Of a DNA stretch of 64,000 bases, positions 34,570-44,055 are shown one piece after another. Location of the stretch: assembly GCF_038066715.1 (NCBI RefSeq), contig NZ_JBBUKT010000002.1, positions 1-64,000 of the forward strand, written 5' to 3'. Made by a program: the position numbers and the translations under genes. The stretch is from Luteolibacter sp. Y139. Its GTDB lineage: Bacteria; Verrucomicrobiota; Verrucomicrobiia; Verrucomicrobiales; Akkermansiaceae. Every line of letters starts with the position of its first letter. Position 1 is the stretch's first letter. The notes under the pieces were generated by a model. The model searched no databases. It had not been told where the DNA came from and worked only from the letters and a program-made list of their open reading frames with translations.

Positions 34570-35537
34570 GCGGCTTTCACGAGGTAGCTGCCGAAGGAAC
34601 GGGTCCCTTCGATTCCGGTTTCAGTTTGGGCACACACCTCCACGCCGCGGGCGAGCGAGGCGAGGTGGAGGCCATCACGGATGCCGAGGACGAAGACGGC
34701 GGTACTGAAGATGCCTGCTTCGAGGCAGGTGGGGCCGACCACGGTGACGGCGCGCATTCCATTTGCGACGGGCCAGCCGGTGCGTGGATCGAGGATGTGA
34801 CCGTAGCGGACGCCATCATGAGTGAAGTGGCGGGCGTAGTCGCCGGATGAAGAAACGGCTTGGCCGCTGATGGCGAGGCCGCCCCAGCATTGGCCGGGGT
34901 GGCAGCCGTCCTCGATGCCGACATGCCAGAAAGGATGCCGGCCATTGCCTCCCATGGCGAAGATGTCGCGGCCGAGATCGACCAGGGCATCCGTGATGCC
35001 GTGGGCATGCGCGATGCGGGTGAGGTGATCGACGGCGTATTCCTTGCCGAAGCCGCCGAAGTCCAGGCCCATGCCCGGTTGCGGGAGGCGCACTGCGCCG
35101 GGGCGGCGCTGGACTTTGTCCCAACCGGTGAGAGCGAGTGCGGCTTTCACCTCGCTCTTTGCGGGGAGCTTCAGGTGGACTGTCTTCCAATCCCAGACGC
35201 GCAGCAGAGGCAGCAGGGTGGGGTCGAGAATGCCGTTCGTGCGCTGATAGAGATTTGCCGCGAGCGTGAGCATTTGCTCCGTCTCGGGATCGACCGGAGT
35301 CCAGTCGCCGCCCGCTGCGTCATTGATGCGGGAGATCAATGACGTGGGGCGATAGCGGGAATACTTCGCTTCGAAATGCTCCAGCCATGTGAGTGCTGCT
35401 GCTGCAAAATTCAGGGCGGCGCGTTCATCCTCCAGCCGGAACTTGATGGAGCAATTCGTGCCGAGCGCACGGAACTCCAGATGCCGGACACCCTGTGGGT
35501 CCGGCCGGAGTGGCGTGACGGGTTGCTTGGAGGACAT
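34566..35537 (-). CDS. apbE: FAD:protein FMN transferase (ApbE family)
   Basis: 323 aa from the ATG at 35537. ApbE family marks are LEHFEAKYSRYRPTSLISRI, MGLDFGGFGKEYAVDHLTRI, a diverged DLGRDIFAMGG, SSGDYARHF and GHILDPRTGWPV with its metal-binding Asp. ApbE transfers FMN from FAD to a Thr/Ser of an exported acceptor. An evident signal peptide is missing, unlike most periplasmic ApbE proteins. No FMN-bind-domain acceptor is encoded in the window. It follows DUF3570 by 4 bp and overlaps TlpA. Confidence 0.92.
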   Translation of the reverse strand: MSSKQPVTPLRPDPQGVRHLEFRALGTNCSIKFRLEDERAALNFAAAALTWLEHFEAKYSRYRPTSLISRINDAAGGDWTPVDPETEQMLTLAANLYQRTNGILDPTLLPLLRVWDWKTVHLKLPAKSEVKAALALTGWDKVQRRPGAVRLPQPGMGLDFGGFGKEYAVDHLTRIAHAHGITDALVDLGRDIFAMGGNGRHPFWHVGIEDGCHPGQCWGGLAISGQAVSSSGDYARHFTHDGVRYGHILDPRTGWPVANGMRAVTVVGPTCLEAGIFSTAVFVLGIRDGLHLASLARGVEVCAQTETGIEGTRSFGSYLVKAA

Positions 35538-35541
35538 CGGG

Positions 35542-36714
35542 TTAAAATGCTGCGTGAATGCCGAATGTCCAGATGTCGGCATCTGCGTAGGATTGATCCG
35601 GCGAACGTTCGGAGGCGTTGCCGGTGCCGTCCATGACGTAGCGCTCGTAGGCGGCGGAGAGGCCGAGGTGGTCGTTGAAGTTGTAGTTCAAGCGGAGGCC
35701 GCCGCTGATGGCGTCGAAGGAGGAGAGGCGGTAGTCGGCGGAGTAATTCGGGCCGCTGCCGGTGGGAAAGTTGGCGGGAGTTCCGGGGAAGTTATCCAGT
35801 GTGTTCGTGAAGAAGTCGGCGGCGTCCTGATGGTAGTAGCGGATAAAGGGTGTCGCTTGGAAATGCTCGCCGACTTCCTGCCGCCATTCGATTTGCACGG
35901 TCTGGGAGGAGATGCCGAAGTCGTCGTGGGAGAGTCGGAGTGTGCCATCGAGAGCGGCCTTCACCGGGTCGAAGTAGTGGCGCGCGCCGAGTTGCAGGAC
36001 TTGGCGGAAGCGTGAGTCGGGGCGGTTTTCGCGGTAGACATTGACGACGGGCACTTGGATCGGGCCGCCGGGGCCGGGGAGGGTGATAATCGTGGTGCGC
36101 TGGATGAGCTTGTAGGGATCGTTCAGATAGCCTTCCGCGTAGCCGAGGGTGAGATTGGCGGTGAGGAGGGTGTTCTTGTCGAGTATCTGGCTGACGCCGG
36201 CGAAGAAGTCGTAGGAGCTCTTGTCCTGGTCGCCGAGGGCCGGGACCTCGACGTCGTCATCGAGGTAATTGAAGCCGAAGCGGAGGGTGGTGTTTTTCTG
36301 GTTGAGGTCCCAGGTGTCGGTGATGGCGAGGCCGTGTGAGATGTAGTCCTCTTCTCCGCTGTAGGAGAACTCGATCTCGGCGCGGTGGTCGCCGATTTGC
36401 CGTGAAATGGCGCCGAGGATGCCTTCGCGGACGTCTTCGAGCTGCGCGTAGAAGGGCTGGACGCTGCCGGGGAGGACTCCGGTGGGGGAGGATCCGCTGA
36501 TCGCGTCGTGGATGTATTGGAAGCGGATCGCTGTGTCGTCGTTCAACTCGATCCGGGCGCGGAGGTATTGCGCTTCGACTCGGATGCGGTTGTCGTCTTC
36601 CTGATAGAGTTGGAAGCCGTAGTCATACTCCTGCGGCGGGATCTCGATCTCCCCGTGCGCGCGCAGGGCAGGGCACAGGAGGGATGCGACGAGGAGCGGT
36701 GGACGGGTAAGCAT
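35542..36714 (-). CDS. DUF3570 outer-membrane beta-barrel-like protein
   Basis: 390 aa with a signal sequence (MLTRPPLLVASLLCPALRA). The mature protein alternates polar and aromatic residues in beta-strand fashion (RVEAQYLRARIELNDDTAIR, NKNTTLRFGFNYLDDD-like strands, HFQATPFIRYYHQDAADFF, GLRLNYNFNDHLGLSAAYER) and ends with a Phe, as outer-membrane barrels do. It matches DUF3570. It is the first gene of the five-gene operon, so the promoter should lie between 36715 and 36849, divergent to the ThuA gene. Possibly an outer-membrane port or scaffold for its partners. Confidence 0.9.
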   Translation of the reverse strand: MLTRPPLLVASLLCPALRAHGEIEIPPQEYDYGFQLYQEDDNRIRVEAQYLRARIELNDDTAIRFQYIHDAISGSSPTGVLPGSVQPFYAQLEDVREGILGAISRQIGDHRAEIEFSYSGEEDYISHGLAITDTWDLNQKNTTLRFGFNYLDDDVEVPALGDQDKSSYDFFAGVSQILDKNTLLTANLTLGYAEGYLNDPYKLIQRTTIITLPGPGGPIQVPVVNVYRENRPDSRFRQVLQLGARHYFDPVKAALDGTLRLSHDDFGISSQTVQIEWRQEVGEHFQATPFIRYYHQDAADFFTNTLDNFPGTPANFPTGSGPNYSADYRLSSFDAISGGLRLNYNFNDHLGLSAAYERYVMDGTGNASERSPDQSYADADIWTFGIHAAF

Positions 36715-36849
36715 GGCGACGGCTTTCGGGCGGTGGTCCGATTCCCAGCCGCTTGGTTGACCGTTTACCTAAATGAACTTCCGAAGGCAAACCCTCCTGT
36801 AAGTCCGGGCAAGTTCCGTGCGTTTATCCTCCTTTGCGCCCGATAACCC

Positions 36850-37836
36850 ATGAAAACCCCGCTGATTCTGGTCCTGTCCTTCGCTTCCGTCCTGAGTGCC
36901 GCGGAGCCCAAGCACGTGCTTTTCCTCGCCGGCACCAACAGTCATGCGTGGGGGCAGCACAAGCACCTGGCCGGTAGCACGCTGCTGTGCGAGTCACTGC
37001 GGGAAACGCCGGGGATCGAGGCGGAGGTGGTCACTGCCTGGCCGGATGCGGCGGCGCTGGCGAAGGCGGATACGCTGGTGATCTATGCGGATGGCTGGCA
37101 GGCCCACCCTGCGAATGACAAGCTGGCCGAACTGGAGGCATTCATGAACTCCGGCAAGGGGCTGGTCGCGTTGCACTGGGCGACGGGCATCCAGGCGGCT
37201 GATCCGGAGTCAAAGGACCAGAAGGAGGATCCGCGGCGAAAGCAGTGGCGTGAGCTGATGGGCGCGGATTTCGAGGCTTACAATGCCATCAGCAATTTCT
37301 GGAAGGCCGACTTTGCGGGGCCATCGGAGCACCCCGTGTCGCGGGGGGTGAAGCCATTCTCACTCTACGACGAGTGCTACTACCACCTCCGGGAGAGCAG
37401 CGATGCGAAGGTGGAGCGGGTGTGGAAGGTTCATCCACCGGCGGAGACCATCGAGCCGGGGCTTTCACCGTATCGTGGGAATGATGATGCCCGGGCTTCG
37501 GTGAACGACCGTAAGGAAGAGCAATACGTGGCGTGGACTTTTCAACGGCCGAAGGGCGGACGCGCCTTTGGTTTCACGGGCGGGCATTTCCTCTGGAGCT
37601 GGGCGAAGGATGATGCCCGCAAGCTGGTCCTGAATGGCATCTTGTGGAGCGCCGGGGGAGAAGTCCCTGCGAAGGGAATCGAATCCAAGACGCCGGATGC
37701 GAAGCGTTTGCTGACGGGGCTGCCGGAGAAGAATCCCGGCTGGACCGAGGCGGCGCTTCAAAAGGCGCTGGACCAGGCAGCGAAGGGGGAAGTCTTCCCG
37801 TGGCTGGAGTTCACCGACAAGCCGCTGCCTGAGTGA
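36850..37836 (+). CDS. Exported ThuA-like protein
   Basis: 328 aa with a signal peptide (MKTPLILVLSFASVLSA). The ThuA/GATase-like fold shows KHVLFLAGTNSHAWGQHKHL at the start, GKGLVALHWATG, EHPVSRGVKPF, DECYYHLR and RAFGFTGGHFLWSWAKDDAR. ThuA relatives are linked to trehalose and other sugar use, and large families occur in Verrucomicrobia and Planctomycetes. The specific substrate is unknown. Divergent from the DUF3570 operon. Confidence 0.9.
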   Translation: MKTPLILVLSFASVLSAAEPKHVLFLAGTNSHAWGQHKHLAGSTLLCESLRETPGIEAEVVTAWPDAAALAKADTLVIYADGWQAHPANDKLAELEAFMNSGKGLVALHWATGIQAADPESKDQKEDPRRKQWRELMGADFEAYNAISNFWKADFAGPSEHPVSRGVKPFSLYDECYYHLRESSDAKVERVWKVHPPAETIEPGLSPYRGNDDARASVNDRKEEQYVAWTFQRPKGGRAFGFTGGHFLWSWAKDDARKLVLNGILWSAGGEVPAKGIESKTPDAKRLLTGLPEKNPGWTEAALQKALDQAAKGEVFPWLEFTDKPLPE

Positions 37837-37852
37837 GGTGAGGGCACGAAAA

Positions 37853-37878
37853 AGCCGGACCCCGTGAGGAGTCCGGCT
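37853..37878. terminator. Terminator hairpin between convergent ThuA and efp genes
   Basis: AGCCGGAC (37853-37860) pairs with GTCCGGCT (37871-37878). An A-run on the left becomes a T-run on the minus strand, so it best serves efp; it may also stop transcription from the ThuA gene. Confidence 0.8.
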
Positions 37879-37906
37879 CTCCGCAAATAAATGCGGGGAA
37901 ATGAAA

Positions 37907-38470
37907 TCAGGCGCGGCTGATGTAGCTGCCGTCTTCCGTCTTGATGATGAGCTTTTCGCCCGGATTGATGAAGAGCGGAACCTGCACCACGAGGCCGGTT
38001 TCCAAGGTGGCCGACTTGTAGGCGTTGTTGGCGGAGTCGCCCTTCACGCCTTCCGGTGATTCGGTGACGATCATCACCATCGACGGCGGCAGTTCGATGT
38101 CGGCGACGAGGCCGTCGGCGAAGAGCAAGGTGTAGGTGTTGCCTTCGATCAGGTAGTTCCGCACGGAGTCGATGATGTCATCGTGAACGGCGACGTCATC
38201 GAAGGTCTCGTTGTGGAGGAAGTGGTAGCCGCCGGAATCCTTGTAGGAATACTCGTGCGGGATGCGCTCGAGGAGCACGGAGTCCATCGAGTCGTTCGAG
38301 GTCAGGCGCAGGTTGGAGACCTTCTTGTTCGAGACGCTGCGGATCGACATCACCACGTAGGACGCCATGCGCGGCGGCGTCTTGAGTTCGTGGGAAATCA
38401 CGACGCAGACGTCGTTGTTATGACGGACGGCGTGTCCCTTGCGGAGATTGATTGCGGGCGTGCTGGCCAT
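37907..38470 (-). CDS. efp: Elongation factor P
   Basis: 187 aa from the ATG at 38470 (MASTPAINLRKGHAVRHNND). The three beta domains of EF-P are present, with the C-terminal signature NAYKSATLETGLVVQVPLF and ending INPGEKLIIKTEDGSYISRA. EF-P relieves ribosome stalling at proline runs. The domain I tip reads KTPPRMAS, placing Arg34 where many bacteria have a modified Lys, reminiscent of the Arg-type EF-P glycosylated by EarP. No epmA/B or earP gene is adjacent. The upstream in-frame extension lacks similarity. Confidence 0.93.
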   Translation of the reverse strand: MASTPAINLRKGHAVRHNNDVCVVISHELKTPPRMASYVVMSIRSVSNKKVSNLRLTSNDSMDSVLLERIPHEYSYKDSGGYHFLHNETFDDVAVHDDIIDSVRNYLIEGNTYTLLFADGLVADIELPPSMVMIVTESPEGVKGDSANNAYKSATLETGLVVQVPLFINPGEKLIIKTEDGSYISRA

Positions 38471-38751
38471 GATGTGGACGGGCGGAATAGGCGGGGAGGG
38501 GCCTGTGTGCAAGCGTGGAGTGAGATGGAGGAAATCCGGCCGGCGCGGGAGGCGGGGGAGGGTGAATCCTGCGGAAACTGAAGCCGAAGTTGTCGGTCAG
38601 AATTTGGAATGGGAATTTTTTTGAGTTGTAAGTGGCTTGTTTTGAGGTTGTTGTGCGATCCTCGGTAAACTCACAGGTTCACGAATTTTGAGGTTCCCGC
38701 TACACCCGGCGGTTGGATGGCGATCCTTTTTCGCCAACTACCCAAGAACCT

Positions 38752-41700
38752 ATGAAACCCAGCTCCCATCGAGTGCTTCCGCACACGCTTGTCGTCTGCG
38801 CGGCCCCCTTGCTCGCGCTAACCGCCAACGCCAATGTTGTTTCGAGCAACGAGACGAATAACTCCGGCACGTGGACCCTTCCCGCCGGGACCAATCTCCT
38901 GACCGGCGTCACTCCTTCACCGGCCACCGTGGTGACCCACGAAGGTTCGAGCGCCAACTACAGCACTTTGACCGATGGGACCCTCGGGCTAGCAGACGGC
39001 AGCCCGGGGACCAGCTGCACGCCGAACAATGGTGACTCGGTAACCTTCCCGCTGGACCTCACGGGATTCCCGGCCGGCCGGAATATCACCTCGTTCGACT
39101 CCTACTGCACGTGGGGCAATAGCGGACGCGACAACCAGGACTACACTCTCCAGTACTCCACGGTTTCCAATCCCACCACCTTCATCAATATCCACACGGC
39201 GCGGGTCCAGACCTCGGGCGAGCGCTCGACTCACACTCGCCTGACCGAGACCACGGGCTTTCTGGCGACCAATGTGCATTCGATCCGGGTCATCTTTGAC
39301 GCTCAGGAGAACGGCTACGTGGGCTACCGCGAGTTCGTGCTGCAGGATGCGGCGTCGGTGATCTGTGCCCTCAACGAGAAGAATAACGACAACGTCTGGA
39401 TTTTGCCGACCGGTCCGAATCTTCTCACTGCTCCGGCCGTGACGCCGGCCACGCACGAGAGCTCCTCGAACACGTGGGCAACCACCATCGACGGCAGCGT
39501 GGGCGACTACACCTCGCCGGCATCCAGCGTCACGCCGAACAATAACGATTCGGTCGTCTTCCCGCTCGATCTCACCGGTTTCCCAGGGGGACGAAATCTG
39601 GTGTCCTTCGACTCGTATGCGGCATGGGCCAGCGATGGCCGGGATGACCAGCACTACACGCTGGCCTACTCCACGGTGGCCGATCCCGCGACGTTCATCC
39701 CGATCACGGCGGTATTTTCCCACAGTGAGTTCGTGAATGGGGGGCGCCGTGCGACCCATGCCCGGATCACCTCGAATACCGGCAGCCTGGCGACTGGGGT
39801 TCATTCGGTCAAACTCACCTTCAACGGTCAGGAAAACGGCTATGAAGGCTATCGCGAGTTCATCGCTCGCGATGCACCGTCACCGATCGCAGTCACGCAC
39901 GAGTCGAACAGCACCGATCTCTGGACGCTGCCGGTGGGCACGAACCTGCTGGCCAATGCGCTCCCCAAGACCCCCGCCTCCGCTGCCAACTCCAACCATG
40001 GCAATGGCGACATCACGAACGCCGACTGGACGGTGCTCACTGATGGCTCGACCGGCACGGCGGGTACACAGTTGAGCAGTGTGGCTCCGCTGAATGGTAC
40101 TTCGGTGATTTTCCCGCTGGATACCACGGTCAATTCCAACGGCTACAACATCTCGTCCTTCGACTCCTACTGCTCGTGGCAGAATAGCGGACGAGACGAC
40201 CAGAACTATACGATCTCGTATTCCACGGTCGCGGCGCCCGCCACGTTCATCCCGCTCAGGGTCGTCGAGAACCACACGCTCGCGCCGACCAACTCGACCC
40301 ACACCCGTCTGGCGGCCACGTCAGGCTTCCTCGCCACTGCCGTGGCAGCGGTGAAGATCGATTTCCAGAATCAGGAAAACGGTTACACGGGCTTCCGCGA
40401 GTTCATCGCGCTGGGCAGTGCGGTGCCGCTGGGCAGCGCCCTGACTTGGACGGGCTCGAGCAATGCCACTTGGATTTCCGGTCCGGACAACAACTGGAAG
40501 AACAGCAACACCGGCCTGCAGGCGAATTACACGAGCCTCTCACCGCTGAACTTCGATAGCACGGGAGCCAACCGGAGCATCACGATTCAGGCTGATATCA
40601 CGGCCGCGGACCTGACCTTCGCCAACGGAGCTGGACAGCCCTACACCTTCGGCGGAGCAACGCTCACCGCGAGCAATGGCATCACTCTCGCCGGTGCCGG
40701 GAGCGCCACCTTCAACAACTCGCTTGTGACGGGAGCACTGACGGTATCGGGCACCGGTAGCCTTACGCTTGCCGGCAGCAATCCATCGGTAACCGGTGTC
40801 GCGGCGGTGAGCAACGGGATCTTCACGTTGGCCAGCGACGATGCCCTTGGTGCGGCCTCGCTGGTCCTCAGCGGTGGCACCACGAAGTTCACCTCCGGCA
40901 CGCCGTCGATCAGCGGACTCTCCGGAACCGCTGGCGCGGTCACGCTGGGCAACTCCACGACGTCCGGGGATACGACGCTTCAGATCAATGCCGCGACTTC
41001 GACGAGCTACCTCGGATCGATCGGCGACGCTTCCGTCTCGGCGAACGGCAGCCTGACCAAGAGCGGACCAGGCACTCTGACCTTGGGCGGGACGAACACC
41101 TACACTGGCGTCACGACCGTCAATGAAGGCACGCTCCGGTTGAACAAGCGTCTCTCGCTCTACAACGGCACCACTGCCCAGTGGACCGCGTCGAACATCG
41201 TGGTGCTGTCTCCTTCCGAGCTCAGCCTCCGGGTGGGTGGCAGCGGTGAATTCACCAGTGCCGATGTGGCAGCCCTGAACAAGGGCGGCTTCGAAGCAGG
41301 GTCCGTCCTCAGCCTCGATACCTCGAGCGGCAACTACGAGATCTCCAGCGCCATCGGCGGTGGCATGGATATCCTGAAGGAAGGCGTCAACACGCTGACA
41401 TTGTCCGGCACCAACACCTTCACCGGCAAGCTCGCGGTGGCCCAGGGTGCGATCGCCGCAGGCAATCTCAGCGGTGCTTCGATCTCGGGCGATCTGGAGG
41501 TGGGCAACATCACCTTCGATGCCTGGGCGAACATGCTCGCCAACTCCCAATTCGGACCGAACTCGCTGATCCGCTTCAACACGGGTCCAGGTGCGGTGAA
41601 CGGGAAGGTGAACCTTCGCGGCACCAGCCAGACGGTCGCCGGCTTGGCGAGTATCACCAACAACCGGATCGCGATCATCCAGAACGATGAAACCTCGGCA

Positions 41701-43293
41701 CCGGGCTACACCACCAACCCGGGACCAGCTTCGCTCACGGTGAACGTGGCGAACGAAGAAGAGTTCAGCTTCCACGGCATCATCCGGAATCAGGACGGCG
41801 GAGCACTCTCGCTGACCAAGACCGGACCGGGCACCCAAGAACTGATCAATGCCGCGATCCAAGGCTACGGCTTCAGCGGTGCGACTACGATCAGCCAGGG
41901 AACGCTCCGCCTCCGTTTCAGCCAAAACCCGGGATTCGTCTCTCCGATCACCATCGGGGCGGGCGGTCTGCTCAACCTGCACTCGGTGGCCAATGGATTC
42001 GACCTGAATCCGGTGATCTCGGGACCTGGCCCATTGCTGGTAACCGGCGGTATTCCGGTCGCCCTGACCAATGGCAACAACTCATGGACGGGTGGCACGA
42101 CCGTTGATGGCGGCTTCTTCGCCCTCAAGACGCTCGTCGGCACCGGCCAAGGCGATGGCCCTGGCCAGACCTGCGTGGCAGGAGCCATGGACCCCTCGAA
42201 CGTGATCAATGTGATCAACGGGGGAACGCTGTCGCTCGACCTGACTGCGGCACTCGGCAACTCGCCGGTCTTGCCACAGTTCGCGCCGACGATTCGCATC
42301 AATGAAGGCTGCAAGCTCTATGGTGGCACCAACACAGTGGCCTTCGTTTCCAACATCAATCTGGACGGTGGAACGATCGACATCTCCGGCGGCGCAGTCA
42401 CCGGTGGGTTCAACACCAACCTCTGCTTCGTGGGGACGATGGTGGTGGGCGGCAGCAGTGTCTTCCCGTCGACGATCTCCACTTCAGGCACCGGCGGCAC
42501 TGCCAACGCGTCCCTCGGATCGATCGGCTTGCCGGGAACGGTGTTCCAAGTGGCTGATGTGACGGGTGATGCCGCAGCCGACCTCACGGTGTCCACGGAT
42601 CTCCGCGATGTCCTCAACGTGGCGTCCCCGCTGACCAAGACCGGTCCGGGCACGATGACGATGACGGGAAACAATACCTACAGCGGCACCACGACGGTGT
42701 CGGGCGGCGTCCTCAGTGTGAACGGCAACTCCATCGGCGACACCGGCAGGGTGGTGCTCAACGGCGGCAAGCTCGACCTCTCGGCCGACGAGACCGTGGG
42801 AACCCTGTTCTACGGGACCACCGGTCAGGTCGCGGGTACCTACGGTAGCACGGCTTCCTCCGCAATGTTCCAAGACGACACCCGCTTCTCCGGAACCGGT
42901 GTCCTGATGGTGATGCTCAATCCTAGCTTGATCTACGAAAACTGGGCGACGGTCATCCCGAACCCGAGCGACCGCGATCGAACCGACGATCCCGATGGCG
43001 ACGGCTTCACGAACCTCGAGGAGTTCCTGTTCGGCACCTCGCCGATCGCTTCCACGGGTGCGCTGGCGCAGTTCGAGACCTCCGGCTCCAACCTGATCAT
43101 CCGCTGGAACCAGCTTGAAGGCAGCGGAACGTATGTCCTTCAGGAGAGCACCACCTTGCAGAATCCATGGTCCGCCAGCGGCGCGACCATCACGAACGGG
43201 CCGGTGCAGGACCTTCCGGACTACGTTCGCAAGGAAGCGGTGATCCCGATCAGCGGCATCCGCAAGTTCGTGCGCGTCGAGGCGACCGAGTAA
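38752..43293 (+). CDS. Giant autotransporter-associated beta-strand repeat protein
   Basis: 1513 aa from the ATG at 38752 with a signal peptide (MKPSSHRVLPHTLVVCAAPL). Three related ~180-aa repeats come first (SGTWTLPAGTNLL, DNVWILPTGPNLL, TDLWTLPVGTNLL; each with GFREFIA/GYREF near its end). A long region of autotransporter-associated repeats follows (GTLTLGGTNTYTGVTTVNEG, NTLTLSGTNTFTGKLAVAQG, GTMTMTGNNTYSGTTTVSGG), predicting a right-handed beta helix. No C-terminal translocator barrel is present. The end has DPDGDGFTNLEEFLFGTSP and the short beta module (YVLQESTTLQNPWSA to KFVRVEATE). A surface adhesin or stalk is plausible. Confidence 0.9.
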   Translation: MKPSSHRVLPHTLVVCAAPLLALTANANVVSSNETNNSGTWTLPAGTNLLTGVTPSPATVVTHEGSSANYSTLTDGTLGLADGSPGTSCTPNNGDSVTFPLDLTGFPAGRNITSFDSYCTWGNSGRDNQDYTLQYSTVSNPTTFINIHTARVQTSGERSTHTRLTETTGFLATNVHSIRVIFDAQENGYVGYREFVLQDAASVICALNEKNNDNVWILPTGPNLLTAPAVTPATHESSSNTWATTIDGSVGDYTSPASSVTPNNNDSVVFPLDLTGFPGGRNLVSFDSYAAWASDGRDDQHYTLAYSTVADPATFIPITAVFSHSEFVNGGRRATHARITSNTGSLATGVHSVKLTFNGQENGYEGYREFIARDAPSPIAVTHESNSTDLWTLPVGTNLLANALPKTPASAANSNHGNGDITNADWTVLTDGSTGTAGTQLSSVAPLNGTSVIFPLDTTVNSNGYNISSFDSYCSWQNSGRDDQNYTISYSTVAAPATFIPLRVVENHTLAPTNSTHTRLAATSGFLATAVAAVKIDFQNQENGYTGFREFIALGSAVPLGSALTWTGSSNATWISGPDNNWKNSNTGLQANYTSLSPLNFDSTGANRSITIQADITAADLTFANGAGQPYTFGGATLTASNGITLAGAGSATFNNSLVTGALTVSGTGSLTLAGSNPSVTGVAAVSNGIFTLASDDALGAASLVLSGGTTKFTSGTPSISGLSGTAGAVTLGNSTTSGDTTLQINAATSTSYLGSIGDASVSANGSLTKSGPGTLTLGGTNTYTGVTTVNEGTLRLNKRLSLYNGTTAQWTASNIVVLSPSELSLRVGGSGEFTSADVAALNKGGFEAGSVLSLDTSSGNYEISSAIGGGMDILKEGVNTLTLSGTNTFTGKLAVAQGAIAAGNLSGASISGDLEVGNITFDAWANMLANSQFGPNSLIRFNTGPGAVNGKVNLRGTSQTVAGLASITNNRIAIIQNDETSAPGYTTNPGPASLTVNVANEEEFSFHGIIRNQDGGALSLTKTGPGTQELINAAIQGYGFSGATTISQGTLRLRFSQNPGFVSPITIGAGGLLNLHSVANGFDLNPVISGPGPLLVTGGIPVALTNGNNSWTGGTTVDGGFFALKTLVGTGQGDGPGQTCVAGAMDPSNVINVINGGTLSLDLTAALGNSPVLPQFAPTIRINEGCKLYGGTNTVAFVSNINLDGGTIDISGGAVTGGFNTNLCFVGTMVVGGSSVFPSTISTSGTGGTANASLGSIGLPGTVFQVADVTGDAAADLTVSTDLRDVLNVASPLTKTGPGTMTMTGNNTYSGTTTVSGGVLSVNGNSIGDTGRVVLNGGKLDLSADETVGTLFYGTTGQVAGTYGSTASSAMFQDDTRFSGTGVLMVMLNPSLIYENWATVIPNPSDRDRTDDPDGDGFTNLEEFLFGTSPIASTGALAQFETSGSNLIIRWNQLEGSGTYVLQESTTLQNPWSASGATITNGPVQDLPDYVRKEAVIPISGIRKFVRVEATE

Positions 43294-43345
43294 CCAATCA
43301 AACTACTGCGACTGTAGTAATCGCGACAGCAACCTGACAACGCAG

Positions 43346-43384
43346 ACTCCCGGAGTGCCCACCAGTGCTCCGGGAGTTTTTTTT
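43346..43384 (+). terminator. Strong rho-independent terminator
   Basis: ACTCCCGGAG (43346-43355) and CTCCGGGAGT (43368-43377) form a 10-bp perfect stem followed by eight T residues. It ends the giant repeat gene. Confidence 0.95.
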
Positions 43385-43389
43385 GTCCG

Positions 43390-43767
43390 CTATGCGGATA
43401 GTACCGGGATGCCGTAGTCCGCCAGGATCCGGTCTCGGGTGGCGAGGGTGAGATTTTCCAACAGGCACTGAGCAACCAGAGCGCGATCAAAGGGATCACC
43501 ATGGATCTCAGGCAAGGCGATCGACTCAATCGCATGCGAGGAGAGAAAGGGAAGAGACTGGATGCCGTGTTCACCCAGAATTTCATGAAAGGTCAGGGGC
43601 AAGCGCAACTTGCCTTTGGAAACCTTCAGGCCGAGTTCCCAAATGGAAACCGCGCTGGCGAAGATCGCATTGGCGGGATTCGAAATCTCCGCGCGAGCTT
43701 TGGGAGATAGCTTCAAGGGATCGTCCATCCACCACAGCAAGGCGTGGGAATCGAGGAGGATTCTCAT
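43390..43767 (-). CDS. PIN-domain toxin (VapC-like)
   Basis: 125 aa. PIN-domain features: MRILLDSHALLWWM with the first Asp, SAVSIWELGLK with the conserved Glu, HGDPFDRALVAQ with further acidic residues, and a C-terminal TRDRILADYGIPVL. This is the DUF/PIN subgroup usually paired with Phd/YefM antitoxins. It should cleave RNA with bound magnesium. Its ATG overlaps the antitoxin stop by 4 bp. Confidence 0.92.
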   Translation of the reverse strand: MRILLDSHALLWWMDDPLKLSPKARAEISNPANAIFASAVSIWELGLKVSKGKLRLPLTFHEILGEHGIQSLPFLSSHAIESIALPEIHGDPFDRALVAQCLLENLTLATRDRILADYGIPVLSA

Positions 43768-44054
43768 TTCCTACGGCGCGGCGAGGGCTTTTCCGCGACC
43801 TTCGAGGAATACCGCTCTTCGGGAAAAAGAGGGGACTTGGTCATCGAGTCGGTGAGTTCGCTATCCGGTTCCCAGCAGTCAGCAGATTCCCAGATTTGGC
43901 CGGCCAGGAATCCGCCGGTGCGCGGAGTCACTTGAGCGGAGTAGGGGACGAGCTTGGCCACCGGTTTGCCGGCTTTTGAAATTACGATCTCTTCTCCCGC
44001 GGCCACCCGCTCAATGAGCTTGGAAAGGTGGGTTTTGGCCTCGTGGATATTCAT
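43764..44054 (-). CDS. Phd/YefM-family antitoxin
   Basis: 96 aa. The N-terminal Phd fold is clear: NIHEAKTHLSKLIERVAAGE, EIVISKAGKPVAKLVPY. The C-terminal ~50 residues are longer and more polar than in minimal antitoxins and should wrap the toxin. It is the first gene of the pair. A perfect palindrome lies directly upstream of its start, consistent with autorepression. Confidence 0.92.
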   Translation of the reverse strand: MNIHEAKTHLSKLIERVAAGEEIVISKAGKPVAKLVPYSAQVTPRTGGFLAGQIWESADCWEPDSELTDSMTKSPLFPEERYSSKVAEKPSPRRRK

Positions 44055-44055
44055 T

